Assembly (NCBI GenBank): GCA_002394185.1
Contig: DGTB01000212.1
Coordinates: forward strand, 1 to 30,496
Direction: 5' to 3'
DNA: 30,496 nucleotides
Source: Bacteroidales bacterium UBA4347
GTDB lineage: Bacteria; Bacteroidota; Bacteroidia; Bacteroidales; P3
A program made the translations under genes and the position numbers. Shown one piece after another: positions 15,484 to 22,549 of the stretch (its first letter is position 1; each line of letters starts with the position of its first letter). The notes beneath the pieces were generated by a model, which saw only the letters and a program-made list of their open reading frames with translations, was not told the DNA's origin and made no database searches.

Positions 15484-15506
15484 CAGTTTGATTTTTTACT
15501 GTTTCG

Positions 15507-16817
15507 ATGGAGAAAGTATATATAGAAACCTATGGTTGTCAGATGAATTTCGCAGATAGCGAGGTGATTGCGGCTATCCTTGGCAAGGCCGGTTATGGCA
15601 TGGCGGAGGAGGCCGGCGAGGCGGATTTCATCCTGATCAATACCTGTGCCATACGCGACAATGCGGAGCAGCGTGTGCGCCACCGTGTGCGCGAGTTGAG
15701 GGCGTTGCAGAGCCGCCGCCAGGGGCTGCGCGTGGGTGTGCTGGGCTGCATGGCCGAGCGCCTGCAGAGCCGATTGATGGCCGAGGAGGACAATGTGTCG
15801 TTTGTGTGCGGCCCCGACGCCTATCGCCGTCTGCCTGAGATGCTGGCGCAGGTGCGCCGCGGGCAGAAGGCTGCCGAGGTGGAGCTGAGCACGACGGAGA
15901 CCTACGCCGACATCGAGCCCGTGCGCCTGGCGGGCAACGGCATTTCGGCCTATATCAGCATCATGCGCGGGTGCCAGAACTATTGCGCCTACTGCGTGGT
16001 GCCCTACACTCGCGGCCGCGAGCGGAGCCGCGACCCCGAGACCATCGTCCGCGAGACCCGCACACTCTTCGGGCAGGGCTACCGCGAGGTGACGCTGCTC
16101 GGGCAGAATGTGAACAGCTACCGCTGGGAGGAGGTGGGTTTTCCGGAGTTGATGGACAGGGTGGCGTCGATAGACCCGCTGCTGAGGGTGCGTTTTGCTA
16201 CGTCGCACCCCAAGGACCTCAGCGACAGGCTGCTGGAGGTGATGGCGTCGCACCCGAATATCTGCCGTTGCATACACCTGCCGGTGCAGAGTGGCAGCAA
16301 CCGCATGCTGAAGCTGATGAACAGGCGGTACACCGTGGAGTGGTATCTGGACCGCGTGGCGGCCATACGCCGCTACATGCCCGATTGCTCCATCACCACC
16401 GATGTCATTGCCGGATTCTCCACCGAGACGCTGGAGGACCACGAGGCCACACTGGAGCTCTTCCGCAAGGTGCGCTACGACTATGCCTTTATGTTCAAGT
16501 ATTCTCTGCGTGAGGGCACTTATGCGTGGAAGCATCTGGCCGACGACATACCGGAGGAGGAGAAGACGCGGAGGCTGAACGAGATTATCGCTCTGCAGGG
16601 CGAGATTGCCTTGGAGAACAACCGCAAGGAGGTGGGCCGCGAATACGAGGTGCTGGTGGAGGGCGAGAGCCATCGCTCGAAGGAGCAGCTCTTCGGACGC
16701 AACAGCCAGAACAAGGTGCTGGTGTTCGACCGCGGCGATGCCCAGACGGGCACCTACCGCCGGGTGAAGGTGGAGAGTTGCACCGCTGCAACCCTCATCG
16801 GGAGCCTGGTACAATAA
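15507..16817 (+). CDS. miaB: tRNA-2-methylthio-N6-dimethylallyladenosine synthase MiaB
   Basis: Radical-SAM methylthiotransferase that converts i6A37 to ms2i6A37 in tRNAs reading UNN codons. It is cytoplasmic and carries two [4Fe-4S] clusters. The N-terminal UPF0004 domain shows the three cluster cysteines C11 (ETYGCQMN), C47 (INTCAIRD) and C81 (LGCMAERL). The radical-SAM CxxxCxxC triad is C156, C160 and C163 in RGCQNYCAYC, followed by VPYTRGRERSR. A C-terminal TRAM-type segment begins near residue 375 (VGREYEVLVEG). The NTCAIRDNAEQRV wording fits MiaB rather than MtaB or RimO. The 436-residue length is normal. It is the first gene of a probable operon with the PASTA protein (29-nt gap), a T9SS cargo protein and rluD. 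Confidence 0.96.
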   Translation: MEKVYIETYGCQMNFADSEVIAAILGKAGYGMAEEAGEADFILINTCAIRDNAEQRVRHRVRELRALQSRRQGLRVGVLGCMAERLQSRLMAEEDNVSFVCGPDAYRRLPEMLAQVRRGQKAAEVELSTTETYADIEPVRLAGNGISAYISIMRGCQNYCAYCVVPYTRGRERSRDPETIVRETRTLFGQGYREVTLLGQNVNSYRWEEVGFPELMDRVASIDPLLRVRFATSHPKDLSDRLLEVMASHPNICRCIHLPVQSGSNRMLKLMNRRYTVEWYLDRVAAIRRYMPDCSITTDVIAGFSTETLEDHEATLELFRKVRYDYAFMFKYSLREGTYAWKHLADDIPEEEKTRRLNEIIALQGEIALENNRKEVGREYEVLVEGESHRSKEQLFGRNSQNKVLVFDRGDAQTGTYRRVKVESCTAATLIGSLVQ

Positions 16818-16846
16818 AAAACGTTTTCTGCCGTTATTGAATTATT

Positions 16847-17734
16847 ATGGAAAAAGGACAGTTTTTCAAGAGATTCCCCTGGGTGCTGCACCTGCTGCTG
16901 ATGCTTGCTGTGTCGGCGGTGATACTGGTGGCAGTGTTTATATTTATCCGCGTCTATGCCCGCCAGGGCTCGGAGAGCGAGATGCCGGACGTGGTGGGGA
17001 TGAACATATCGGAGGCTATGGCCAACAACGAGTTGGGACTGGACTATGTGGTGCTCGACTCCATCTTCCGCGAAGGGTCCGTGGGCGGCACCATCCTGAC
17101 CCAGGACCCCAAGGGCGGCACCATGGTGAAGAGCGGCCGCAAGGTGTATGTGAGCATCACGTCGTTCAATGCCGACGACGCCATACTGCCCGAACTGGCG
17201 GGCCTCTCGGTGAGGCAGGCCGTGTCGGAGCTCTATGCCATAGGCCTCTCGGTGGGCAAGTTGACATTTGTGGAAGATCCCTATAAGAACAGTGTGGTGG
17301 ACCAGAGCTGCAAGGGCAAGAGCCTCTATGCCGGTCAGCAGGTGCCCCGAGGATCGGTGGTGGACCTGGTGGTGGGCAGCGGCGACGGCACCGGCAGCAA
17401 CAGTGTGCCCTTCGTCATCGGCAAGACGTCCGACAAGGCGCGCAAGGACATCCTGTCGGTGTCGCTCAATGTGGGCCAGGAGCACTTCAAGGGGGTGAAA
17501 GACAAACGCACGGCGGTGGTCTACCGCCAGGAACCCGATTTCACGGGAGTGAACAAATACCCCTATGGCACCAGCGTGGAGCTGTGGTATATCGACGTCA
17601 ACAGCACCGATGTGGCCAAGATGGTGAGCGACTTCAAGGTGGACTCGAGCAAGATTGTGGACCCCAACGAGGTGGAGGACGGCCGCCCGAGCCCGGAAGA
17701 GATTGACGACAATTCCGATTCGTGGTCATGGTAG
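16847..17734 (+). CDS. Membrane-anchored PASTA-domain protein
   Basis: 295 residues: a short basic cytoplasmic N-terminus, one transmembrane helix (about 12-35), then an extracytoplasmic part with three PASTA domains (about 44-107, 112-187 and 190-252). An acidic/Ser-rich tail ends SDSWSW. PASTA domains bind muropeptides or peptidoglycan in kinases and class A PBPs. Here there is no kinase or transpeptidase domain, so the protein probably acts as a wall-sensing or scaffold component of the periplasm; this is inference. A stand-alone PASTA protein near rluD is a familiar Bacteroidota arrangement. Its stop overlaps or nearly touches the possible starts of the downstream T9SS cargo gene, supporting co-translation within the miaB-rluD operon. 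Confidence 0.88.
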   Translation: MEKGQFFKRFPWVLHLLLMLAVSAVILVAVFIFIRVYARQGSESEMPDVVGMNISEAMANNELGLDYVVLDSIFREGSVGGTILTQDPKGGTMVKSGRKVYVSITSFNADDAILPELAGLSVRQAVSELYAIGLSVGKLTFVEDPYKNSVVDQSCKGKSLYAGQQVPRGSVVDLVVGSGDGTGSNSVPFVIGKTSDKARKDILSVSLNVGQEHFKGVKDKRTAVVYRQEPDFTGVNKYPYGTSVELWYIDVNSTDVAKMVSDFKVDSSKIVDPNEVEDGRPSPEEIDDNSDSWSW

Positions 17735-17742
17735 GGAAGGGA

Positions 17743-19659
17743 ATGGAGGTTGGAAGTTTGAGGTCGTGGGCCGGCGCAATGCGGCCTGCGAGGCTGTTGG
17801 TGTGTCTGTCGGTTTTCACGTTCCTCTTTTCACTTTCCGATTCCGCCACTGCCCAGGAGGTGCTGCTGCCGCTGCAGAGCGGCCCGGTGGCACACCCGGC
17901 GGTGAAGACTGGCGCGGAGCCTGTGCAGTTGCCTTTCTTTGACGACTTTGCACAGGTGGCGGTTTTCCCCTCGGCAACCCTCTGGGACAACCGCGGCGCC
18001 ACCCTTGGCAACGGCGCCGGACTGCTGCCCCCGACGGTGGGAGTGGCTACGCTGGACGCTGTGGGCGCCGACGGCAGACTGTATGGCGGCGCGGCAGCGG
18101 GGCTGTTTGCAGCCGATACCCTCGGCTCGCGGCCGATAGCCCTTGGCGACAAAGGCCCGGCCGACTCGGTGGTGCTGAGCTTCTATTACCTGCCCGGGGG
18201 CGGCCAGGGCGACCTCTGGCTGCGTATTGGCGACGCGCCGGAAGCCGTCGACTCGCTGATGCTGGAGTTCTACAGGGAAGAGGACAGCGCCTGGGTGATG
18301 GTATGGGCACGGGGCGGCACGGAGGTGGATTCCCTGACGGCCGCCACGGGAAGAGCGTGGCAGTATGTGGCCATTGCCATTACGGACAGCGCTTTCTTCA
18401 ACGATGCATTTGCGTTCAGGTTCAGGAATTTATGCTCGGTGGCAGCCACCAGTAAGCCCGGCTTGGCAGGCAACTGCGACTATTGGCATGTGGACTATGT
18501 GATGGTTGACGCCGGAAGGAGCACGACGGGCGAGCCCGAGTTCAGGGATGTGGCCTTCGTGGCCCCGGCGCCGTCGATGCTGGCACACTATCAGGCTATG
18601 CCTGCTCGGCAGTTCCGCCGGAGCGAGATGGCCGATTCGATGGCGATGACCATCACCAACCTTTATGGCTCCGCTTTGGCGTCGCAGTATCAATATGCTG
18701 TAGTCGACGCGCAGGGCGATACGCTCTACCGCTACGACGGCGGTTTCGTGAACGCTCCGGCCTATCTGCCTGACGGCAGCTACCAGCAGGCGGCAGCGCA
18801 TGCCAGGCCGGAGGTGGGATATGCATTCCCGGAAGGGACGTCGCAGAGCGAGTACAGCGTGGTGCATGTGGTGCGAGAGGGTGTGGGTGGCGACGCGCAC
18901 GGTAACAACGACACGGTGCGTTTCCGCCAGGTGTTTGCCGACTACTACGCTTACGACGACGGCTCGGCGGAGAACGGATACGGGCTTACCTCGACGGCGA
19001 GCCGCGTGTTTCTGGCTTGCCGCTACGACTTGAACGAGGCGGATACGCTGACGGCTCTGGACGTGTATTTCAATCGCTCGCTGGAGGGGCAGAACGAGGA
19101 TGTGCCGTTCTACATTACGGTTTGGAGTTGCGAGAGCGGGAGGCCCAAGAGTGTCCTCTATCGCGACCAGCAGGTGCGTAAACCGGTTTTCGACGGGCTG
19201 GATTGCTACCATCGCTATGTGCTCGAGAGCGGCGTGGCCGTGAACGACACTGTTTTTGTGGGTTTTGAACAGGGAAACAATTATTTCATCAACATAGGAT
19301 TCGACAGAAACTGTGATGCCAGCGACAGGATATGCTACCTGACCGGTACAGAATGGCAGCAGAGCATCTTGCGTGGCTCACTGATGATGAGGCCGTGCTT
19401 CGGTTCGTCGGCCACTGTCGGGATTGAGGAAAGGAGCGCGGAGCGGCGAATGTGGCCTAATCCGGCGGACGGGTATGTGATGATGGAAGGTCTGTCCGCG
19501 AATGCGCAGATACGCATCTACGATATGACAGGGAGAATGGTGGCCAGCGCACAGGGTAACTGTGTGGATACGCGAGGTCTGGCCGAGGGGGTGTATGTGG
19601 TGAGGTGCTTGGACGGCAAAGAACTTGTGTCTACGAAAAAACTTATAATTAAACACTGA
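17743..19659 (+). CDS. T9SS type A sorting-domain protein (putative secreted cargo)
   Basis: About 638 residues with a signal peptide around MRPARLLVCLSVFTFLF ending SATA-Q. A jelly-roll/MAM-like region of about 170 residues follows (FFDDF near the start, CDYWHVDYVMVDAG at its end), then beta-rich sequence. The CTD shows MWPNPADGYVMM, IYDMTGRMVAS and a final KKLIIKH, typical of type A T9SS cargo. No catalytic motif is evident. The frame is open from a GTG at 17722 with ATGs at 17728, 17743 and 17779. I favour 17743 because AGGGAAGGGA lies just upstream, but 17779 gives the cleanest signal peptide. Its TGA overlaps the rluD ATG by one base (TGATG). Proteins of this type commonly sit between PASTA and rluD genes in Bacteroidota; their role is not known to me. 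Confidence 0.9.
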   Translation: MEVGSLRSWAGAMRPARLLVCLSVFTFLFSLSDSATAQEVLLPLQSGPVAHPAVKTGAEPVQLPFFDDFAQVAVFPSATLWDNRGATLGNGAGLLPPTVGVATLDAVGADGRLYGGAAAGLFAADTLGSRPIALGDKGPADSVVLSFYYLPGGGQGDLWLRIGDAPEAVDSLMLEFYREEDSAWVMVWARGGTEVDSLTAATGRAWQYVAIAITDSAFFNDAFAFRFRNLCSVAATSKPGLAGNCDYWHVDYVMVDAGRSTTGEPEFRDVAFVAPAPSMLAHYQAMPARQFRRSEMADSMAMTITNLYGSALASQYQYAVVDAQGDTLYRYDGGFVNAPAYLPDGSYQQAAAHARPEVGYAFPEGTSQSEYSVVHVVREGVGGDAHGNNDTVRFRQVFADYYAYDDGSAENGYGLTSTASRVFLACRYDLNEADTLTALDVYFNRSLEGQNEDVPFYITVWSCESGRPKSVLYRDQQVRKPVFDGLDCYHRYVLESGVAVNDTVFVGFEQGNNYFINIGFDRNCDASDRICYLTGTEWQQSILRGSLMMRPCFGSSATVGIEERSAERRMWPNPADGYVMMEGLSANAQIRIYDMTGRMVASAQGNCVDTRGLAEGVYVVRCLDGKELVSTKKLIIKH

Positions 19660-20714
19660 TGGACGAAGAACTGGAACTGGAAGAACAGCAGCAGGAACTG
19701 TATGAGCATTTTCATCTTGTGGTGGACCGCGGACAGGAGATGCTGCGTATAGACAAGTATTTGCAGATGCGGCTGTCGGGGGTGTCGCGCACGAAGATAC
19801 AGGCGGCGATGAAGGCCGAATGTATACTGGTGAACGGCAAGGTTTCGAAGTCCAACTACAGGGTGAAACCGCTGGATGAGATCAGTGTGTTGCTGCCGGA
19901 GCCACCGCATGACTATGAGGTTCTGCCGGAGCCGGTGGATTTCAAGATTGCCTATGAGGACGAGGATGTGATAGTGGTGGACAAGCAGCCGGGGCTGGTG
20001 GTGCATCCAGGCGTGGGCAATTATACGGGAACGTTGCTCAATGGTCTGCTGTACTACCTGCAGGGGAAAACGACCCGCGGAGGAGAACCGGCCAAGCCCA
20101 TGCTGGTGCATCGCATCGACAAGGATACATCGGGTCTGCTACTGGTGGCAAAGAACGTGGAGGCTCAGGCTTTTTTGGCCAAGCAGTTTTTTGAGCATAC
20201 GATAGAAAGGAAGTACAATGCTTTGGTTTGGGGCGACTTTGAAGAGGATAATGGTACTATTATTGGTAATATAGGCCGCTCGCCGAAGAACAGGAAGGTG
20301 ATGTGTGTCTATCCTCACGAAGAGGGTGTGCCCGAGGAAGAACAGAAAGGGAAGCATGCTGTGACACACTGGAAGGTGCTGGAAAGGTTTGGGTACGTGA
20401 CGTTGGTGGAATGTGTGCTGGAAACCGGAAGGACGCATCAGATACGCGCCCACATGCGACATATAGGACATCCGCTTTTCAACGATGCCGCATACGGTGG
20501 AGATGAAATTGTGAAAGGAACCACTTTCACAAGGTATAGACAATTCGTGGAGAATTGTTTTGACGTGATGCCAAGACAAGCTTTGCACGCCTTGGTGCTG
20601 GGTTTTGTGCACCCAGCGACGAAAGAAAAAATGCATTTTGAAAGTCCGCTGCCGGAGGATATGAGGCAGTGTGTGGAACGGTGGCGCAACTATGCCGCCA
20701 ACCGCAAGGACTAA
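19659..20714 (+). CDS. rluD: 23S rRNA pseudouridine synthase, RluD-like
   Basis: RluA/RluD-family enzyme that isomerises uridine to pseudouridine, in RluD at positions 1911, 1915 and 1917 of helix 69 of 23S rRNA. An N-terminal S4 RNA-binding domain (about 27-85, RIDKYLQMRLSGVSRTKIQ) precedes the catalytic core. The signature HRIDKDTSG is at 151-159, with catalytic Asp154, followed by LLLVAKN. ERKYNALVWG and GRTHQIRAHMRHIGHPLFND are also diagnostic. The 351-residue length is usual, with an acidic Glu/Gln-rich N-terminus. The specific RluD assignment rests on the S4 domain and neighbourhood; RluC-type specificity cannot be excluded. Its start overlaps the stop of the T9SS cargo gene, and its stop overlaps that of the convergent gldN2 by 4 nt. 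Confidence 0.93.
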   Translation: MDEELELEEQQQELYEHFHLVVDRGQEMLRIDKYLQMRLSGVSRTKIQAAMKAECILVNGKVSKSNYRVKPLDEISVLLPEPPHDYEVLPEPVDFKIAYEDEDVIVVDKQPGLVVHPGVGNYTGTLLNGLLYYLQGKTTRGGEPAKPMLVHRIDKDTSGLLLVAKNVEAQAFLAKQFFEHTIERKYNALVWGDFEEDNGTIIGNIGRSPKNRKVMCVYPHEEGVPEEEQKGKHAVTHWKVLERFGYVTLVECVLETGRTHQIRAHMRHIGHPLFNDAAYGGDEIVKGTTFTRYRQFVENCFDVMPRQALHALVLGFVHPATKEKMHFESPLPEDMRQCVERWRNYAANRKD

Positions 20715-21580
20715 TATTCCCACATGGAGTTTTCGATGTCGAAGACTTTGTCTTCTATGATTTCGGCTTCGATGATGGCATCTTCGCCGGTGAGGTAGTC
20801 GCCGATGCTGCGGAGATAGCGGTTGGATTCACGTGTGACGTAGGCTTCGTAGTATTGGTTGATGAAAATCCAATCCCATGAGGGCTGCCGCGCAATGTTG
20901 TTGGGGTCGATATAGGCTGTGTAACGGACTAAAAGGTTGCGGACGGCAGGATTCTGCATGGGGACCCAGAAAAGGGGCTGCAAGCCCAGGGGAATGGCTT
21001 CGCCATGTAGGAGCTCGCGGTAGGTCTCCTTCAAAGGGGCAAGAGCCTTGCGTCGGGAGTCCTGGCGGGAGTCTTGCCGGCCGATAAACCAGACCTCACG
21101 GAAGGCATAGCTGTATATCTCGGAGCCGTCGAAGCTTTTGGGGCGTATGACCGTCTCGAAGAGTTCGTTGTCGTCTTCATCGTAGCCTATTTCGAGTTGG
21201 ATGGTGTCAGGGCGCGTGTAGCGCTCAACGAAGGCTTGGTTGTCGATGGGGATGAGGAGGTCGTCGTCCTCGTAGATGGGTATTTCGCCTGCGGCCATGG
21301 CGTCCCAAATGATGTTGGCAAGGCTTTTCTTTCCGTAGGTATGGAATTCGTCGTCGGGATAATAAAAGAATTGGTTGAAGAGTTCTTCGACGTTGATGGT
21401 TTTCCATAGGTCGGTACTCCAAACTACATCGGATTGGCGGATGAAGGGGAAGGGAATGGGTTTGGCTGTGCCTTGGTCCTGGTTGGTATAGATAGTGTTG
21501 GGCTGCGACTCAAGAGCCTGGGCTACCGAGACGGTAGTCAGCGACAGGAGAAGCATCAGTATGGACAATTGTTTCTTCAT
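20711..21580 (-). CDS. gldN: GldN/PorN-family T9SS protein, second copy (GldO-like)
   Basis: 289 residues with a signal peptide (MKKQLSILMLLLSLTTVSVA-Q). GldN/PorN is the periplasmic partner of the lipoprotein GldK/PorK, forming the ring under the outer membrane in the T9SS. Family marks include RQSDVVWSTDLWKTINVEELFNQ split across residues 48-70, GEIPIYEDDD, FWVPM and the terminal VFDIENSMWEY. It is a paralogue of the gene just upstream, as gldO is of gldN in Flavobacterium. It lacks the longer Cys-containing loop of the first copy and carries a tandem QDSRQDSR not seen there. A 15-bp hairpin ends only 5 nt before its ATG on the transcribed strand, which may limit its expression. It is the last gene of the por/gld cluster and is convergent with rluD. 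Confidence 0.9.
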   Translation of the reverse strand: MKKQLSILMLLLSLTTVSVAQALESQPNTIYTNQDQGTAKPIPFPFIRQSDVVWSTDLWKTINVEELFNQFFYYPDDEFHTYGKKSLANIIWDAMAAGEIPIYEDDDLLIPIDNQAFVERYTRPDTIQLEIGYDEDDNELFETVIRPKSFDGSEIYSYAFREVWFIGRQDSRQDSRRKALAPLKETYRELLHGEAIPLGLQPLFWVPMQNPAVRNLLVRYTAYIDPNNIARQPSWDWIFINQYYEAYVTRESNRYLRSIGDYLTGEDAIIEAEIIEDKVFDIENSMWEY

Positions 21581-21585
21581 TGAAA

Positions 21586-21619
21586 AAAAGAGTTAAGAGT
21601 TTTCACTCTTAACTCTTTT
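21586..21619 (-). terminator. Hairpin with A/T flanks between the two gldN genes
   Basis: A perfect 15-bp stem (21586-21600 pairing with 21605-21619) with a 4-nt loop at 21601-21604. On the minus strand the stem is followed by a short T-run extending the arm, resembling an intrinsic terminator; the A-rich 5' side could make it work in both directions. It lies 25 nt after the stop of gldN copy 1 and just before the ATG of copy 2 at 21580. It could be a terminator, an attenuator or a translation block. The stem has only five G-C pairs out of fifteen. Confidence 0.75.
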
Positions 21620-21644
21620 GTTTTTTGATTGTGAATGTTTGCTA

Positions 21645-22541
21645 TTAGTATTCCCACATATCGGATTCGATGTCGAAAATCTTGTCTTCGATCTTCTGGG
21701 ACTCCAGGATGGCGTCTTCACCAACGAGGTAGTCGGAGATGGAACGATTGTAGACGTTGGACTCGCGAATAATGTAGCTGTCGAAATAGCGCTGGATGAA
21801 AATGTCGTCGTAGGAACGCTCGACAACATCGTTGTTCTCGTCGTAAGCATTGGCGTTGACGAGTACGTCGCGCACGGTCATATCGTTCATAGGAATCCAG
21901 AAGGACCATTCGCGGGCATTGGCGCCAGTGGCGGTCTCTTTGTCATACTCAAATGCAAGACCGAGTATTCTCACTTTTTGGCGAGAGTCCTGTTTGTCGA
22001 TGTACCATTTTTCCTTAAGACGGATTTTTGTTGCGGTGCTGGGATCAAAGGTACGGACATTAACACAAGTCACCATAATGGGCTCACCATCCTCGTCGAA
22101 TTCAGGCTGGCCATCGTCTCCAATCTTGGGGCAAGGCGTTTCTATGGGTTCTCCTGCCAGGTCGGTGATGGCTTTGGCAGGGTCTTTGGCGACATTCATA
22201 TCGTCGTCCTCATAGACAGTGGAAATCTCGCCATTTTTGACAGCGCGAAGGATGAGGTTGACCAGATTGGTACGTCCCTGAGTGTTGATGGAGTCTTCGA
22301 GGGGGAAGTAGAAGAACTGGTTGAACTTCTCGTTGAAGTCGATCTCTCTCCAGATGACCATTTCCCAGATGACGTCGCTCTGGCGCACCGAGGGATAGGG
22401 CGTGGCCTTTTTGCCCGTGGTAATGACCTTCGTGTAGAAGTCATTGGGGTTCTGCTGGTCGTCTGCATCAATGATGCTCTGTGCGTTGACTGTGGTGCAA
22501 TAGGCTATCATTGCAAACACATAGAACAGGACTTTTTTCAT
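21645..22541 (-). CDS. gldN: GldN/PorN-family T9SS protein, first copy
   Basis: 298 residues with a signal peptide (MKKVLFYVFAMIAYCTTVNA-Q). It shares RQSDVIWEMVIWREIDFNEKFNQFF, GEISTVYEDDD, the FWIPMNDMTVRDVLV segment and the end IFDIESDMWEY with the second copy. As the gene directly after gldM (8-nt gap), it is the best candidate for the canonical GldN/PorN, which builds the periplasmic ring with GldK/PorK. A loop at about 130-170 rich in Asp/Glu/Gly contains two cysteines (ETPCPKIGDD and VTCVNVRTFD) that the second copy lacks; in the periplasm these could form a disulfide. It belongs to the porP-gldKLMN operon. A hairpin follows its stop. Confidence 0.94.
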   Translation of the reverse strand: MKKVLFYVFAMIAYCTTVNAQSIIDADDQQNPNDFYTKVITTGKKATPYPSVRQSDVIWEMVIWREIDFNEKFNQFFYFPLEDSINTQGRTNLVNLILRAVKNGEISTVYEDDDMNVAKDPAKAITDLAGEPIETPCPKIGDDGQPEFDEDGEPIMVTCVNVRTFDPSTATKIRLKEKWYIDKQDSRQKVRILGLAFEYDKETATGANAREWSFWIPMNDMTVRDVLVNANAYDENNDVVERSYDDIFIQRYFDSYIIRESNVYNRSISDYLVGEDAILESQKIEDKIFDIESDMWEY

Positions 22542-22549
22542 ATTTCAGT

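Larger units (their letters stand above)
15151..15506. other. Divergent intergenic region between the DUF6266 gene and miaB
   Basis: This is the only gene-free stretch over 300 nt. The half next to the DUF6266 gene (15151-15300) is AT-rich with no CAAAnnTA match that would mark a promoter for that gene. There is one isolated plus-strand TACTTTTG at 15180-15187 of doubtful meaning. The middle (15340-15442) is very G-rich and holds three 22-bp tandem repeats and a G-quadruplex candidate. The end contains the miaB promoter. A short plus-strand frame (15297-15491) is composed mostly of the repeats and is not called as a gene. Confidence 0.7.

Noticed and set aside
15297..15491. 64-codon plus-strand frame between DUF6266 and miaB
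   Set aside because: It is Gly-rich because it reads through the G-rich repeats, has no recognisable domain, and ends at the miaB promoter.
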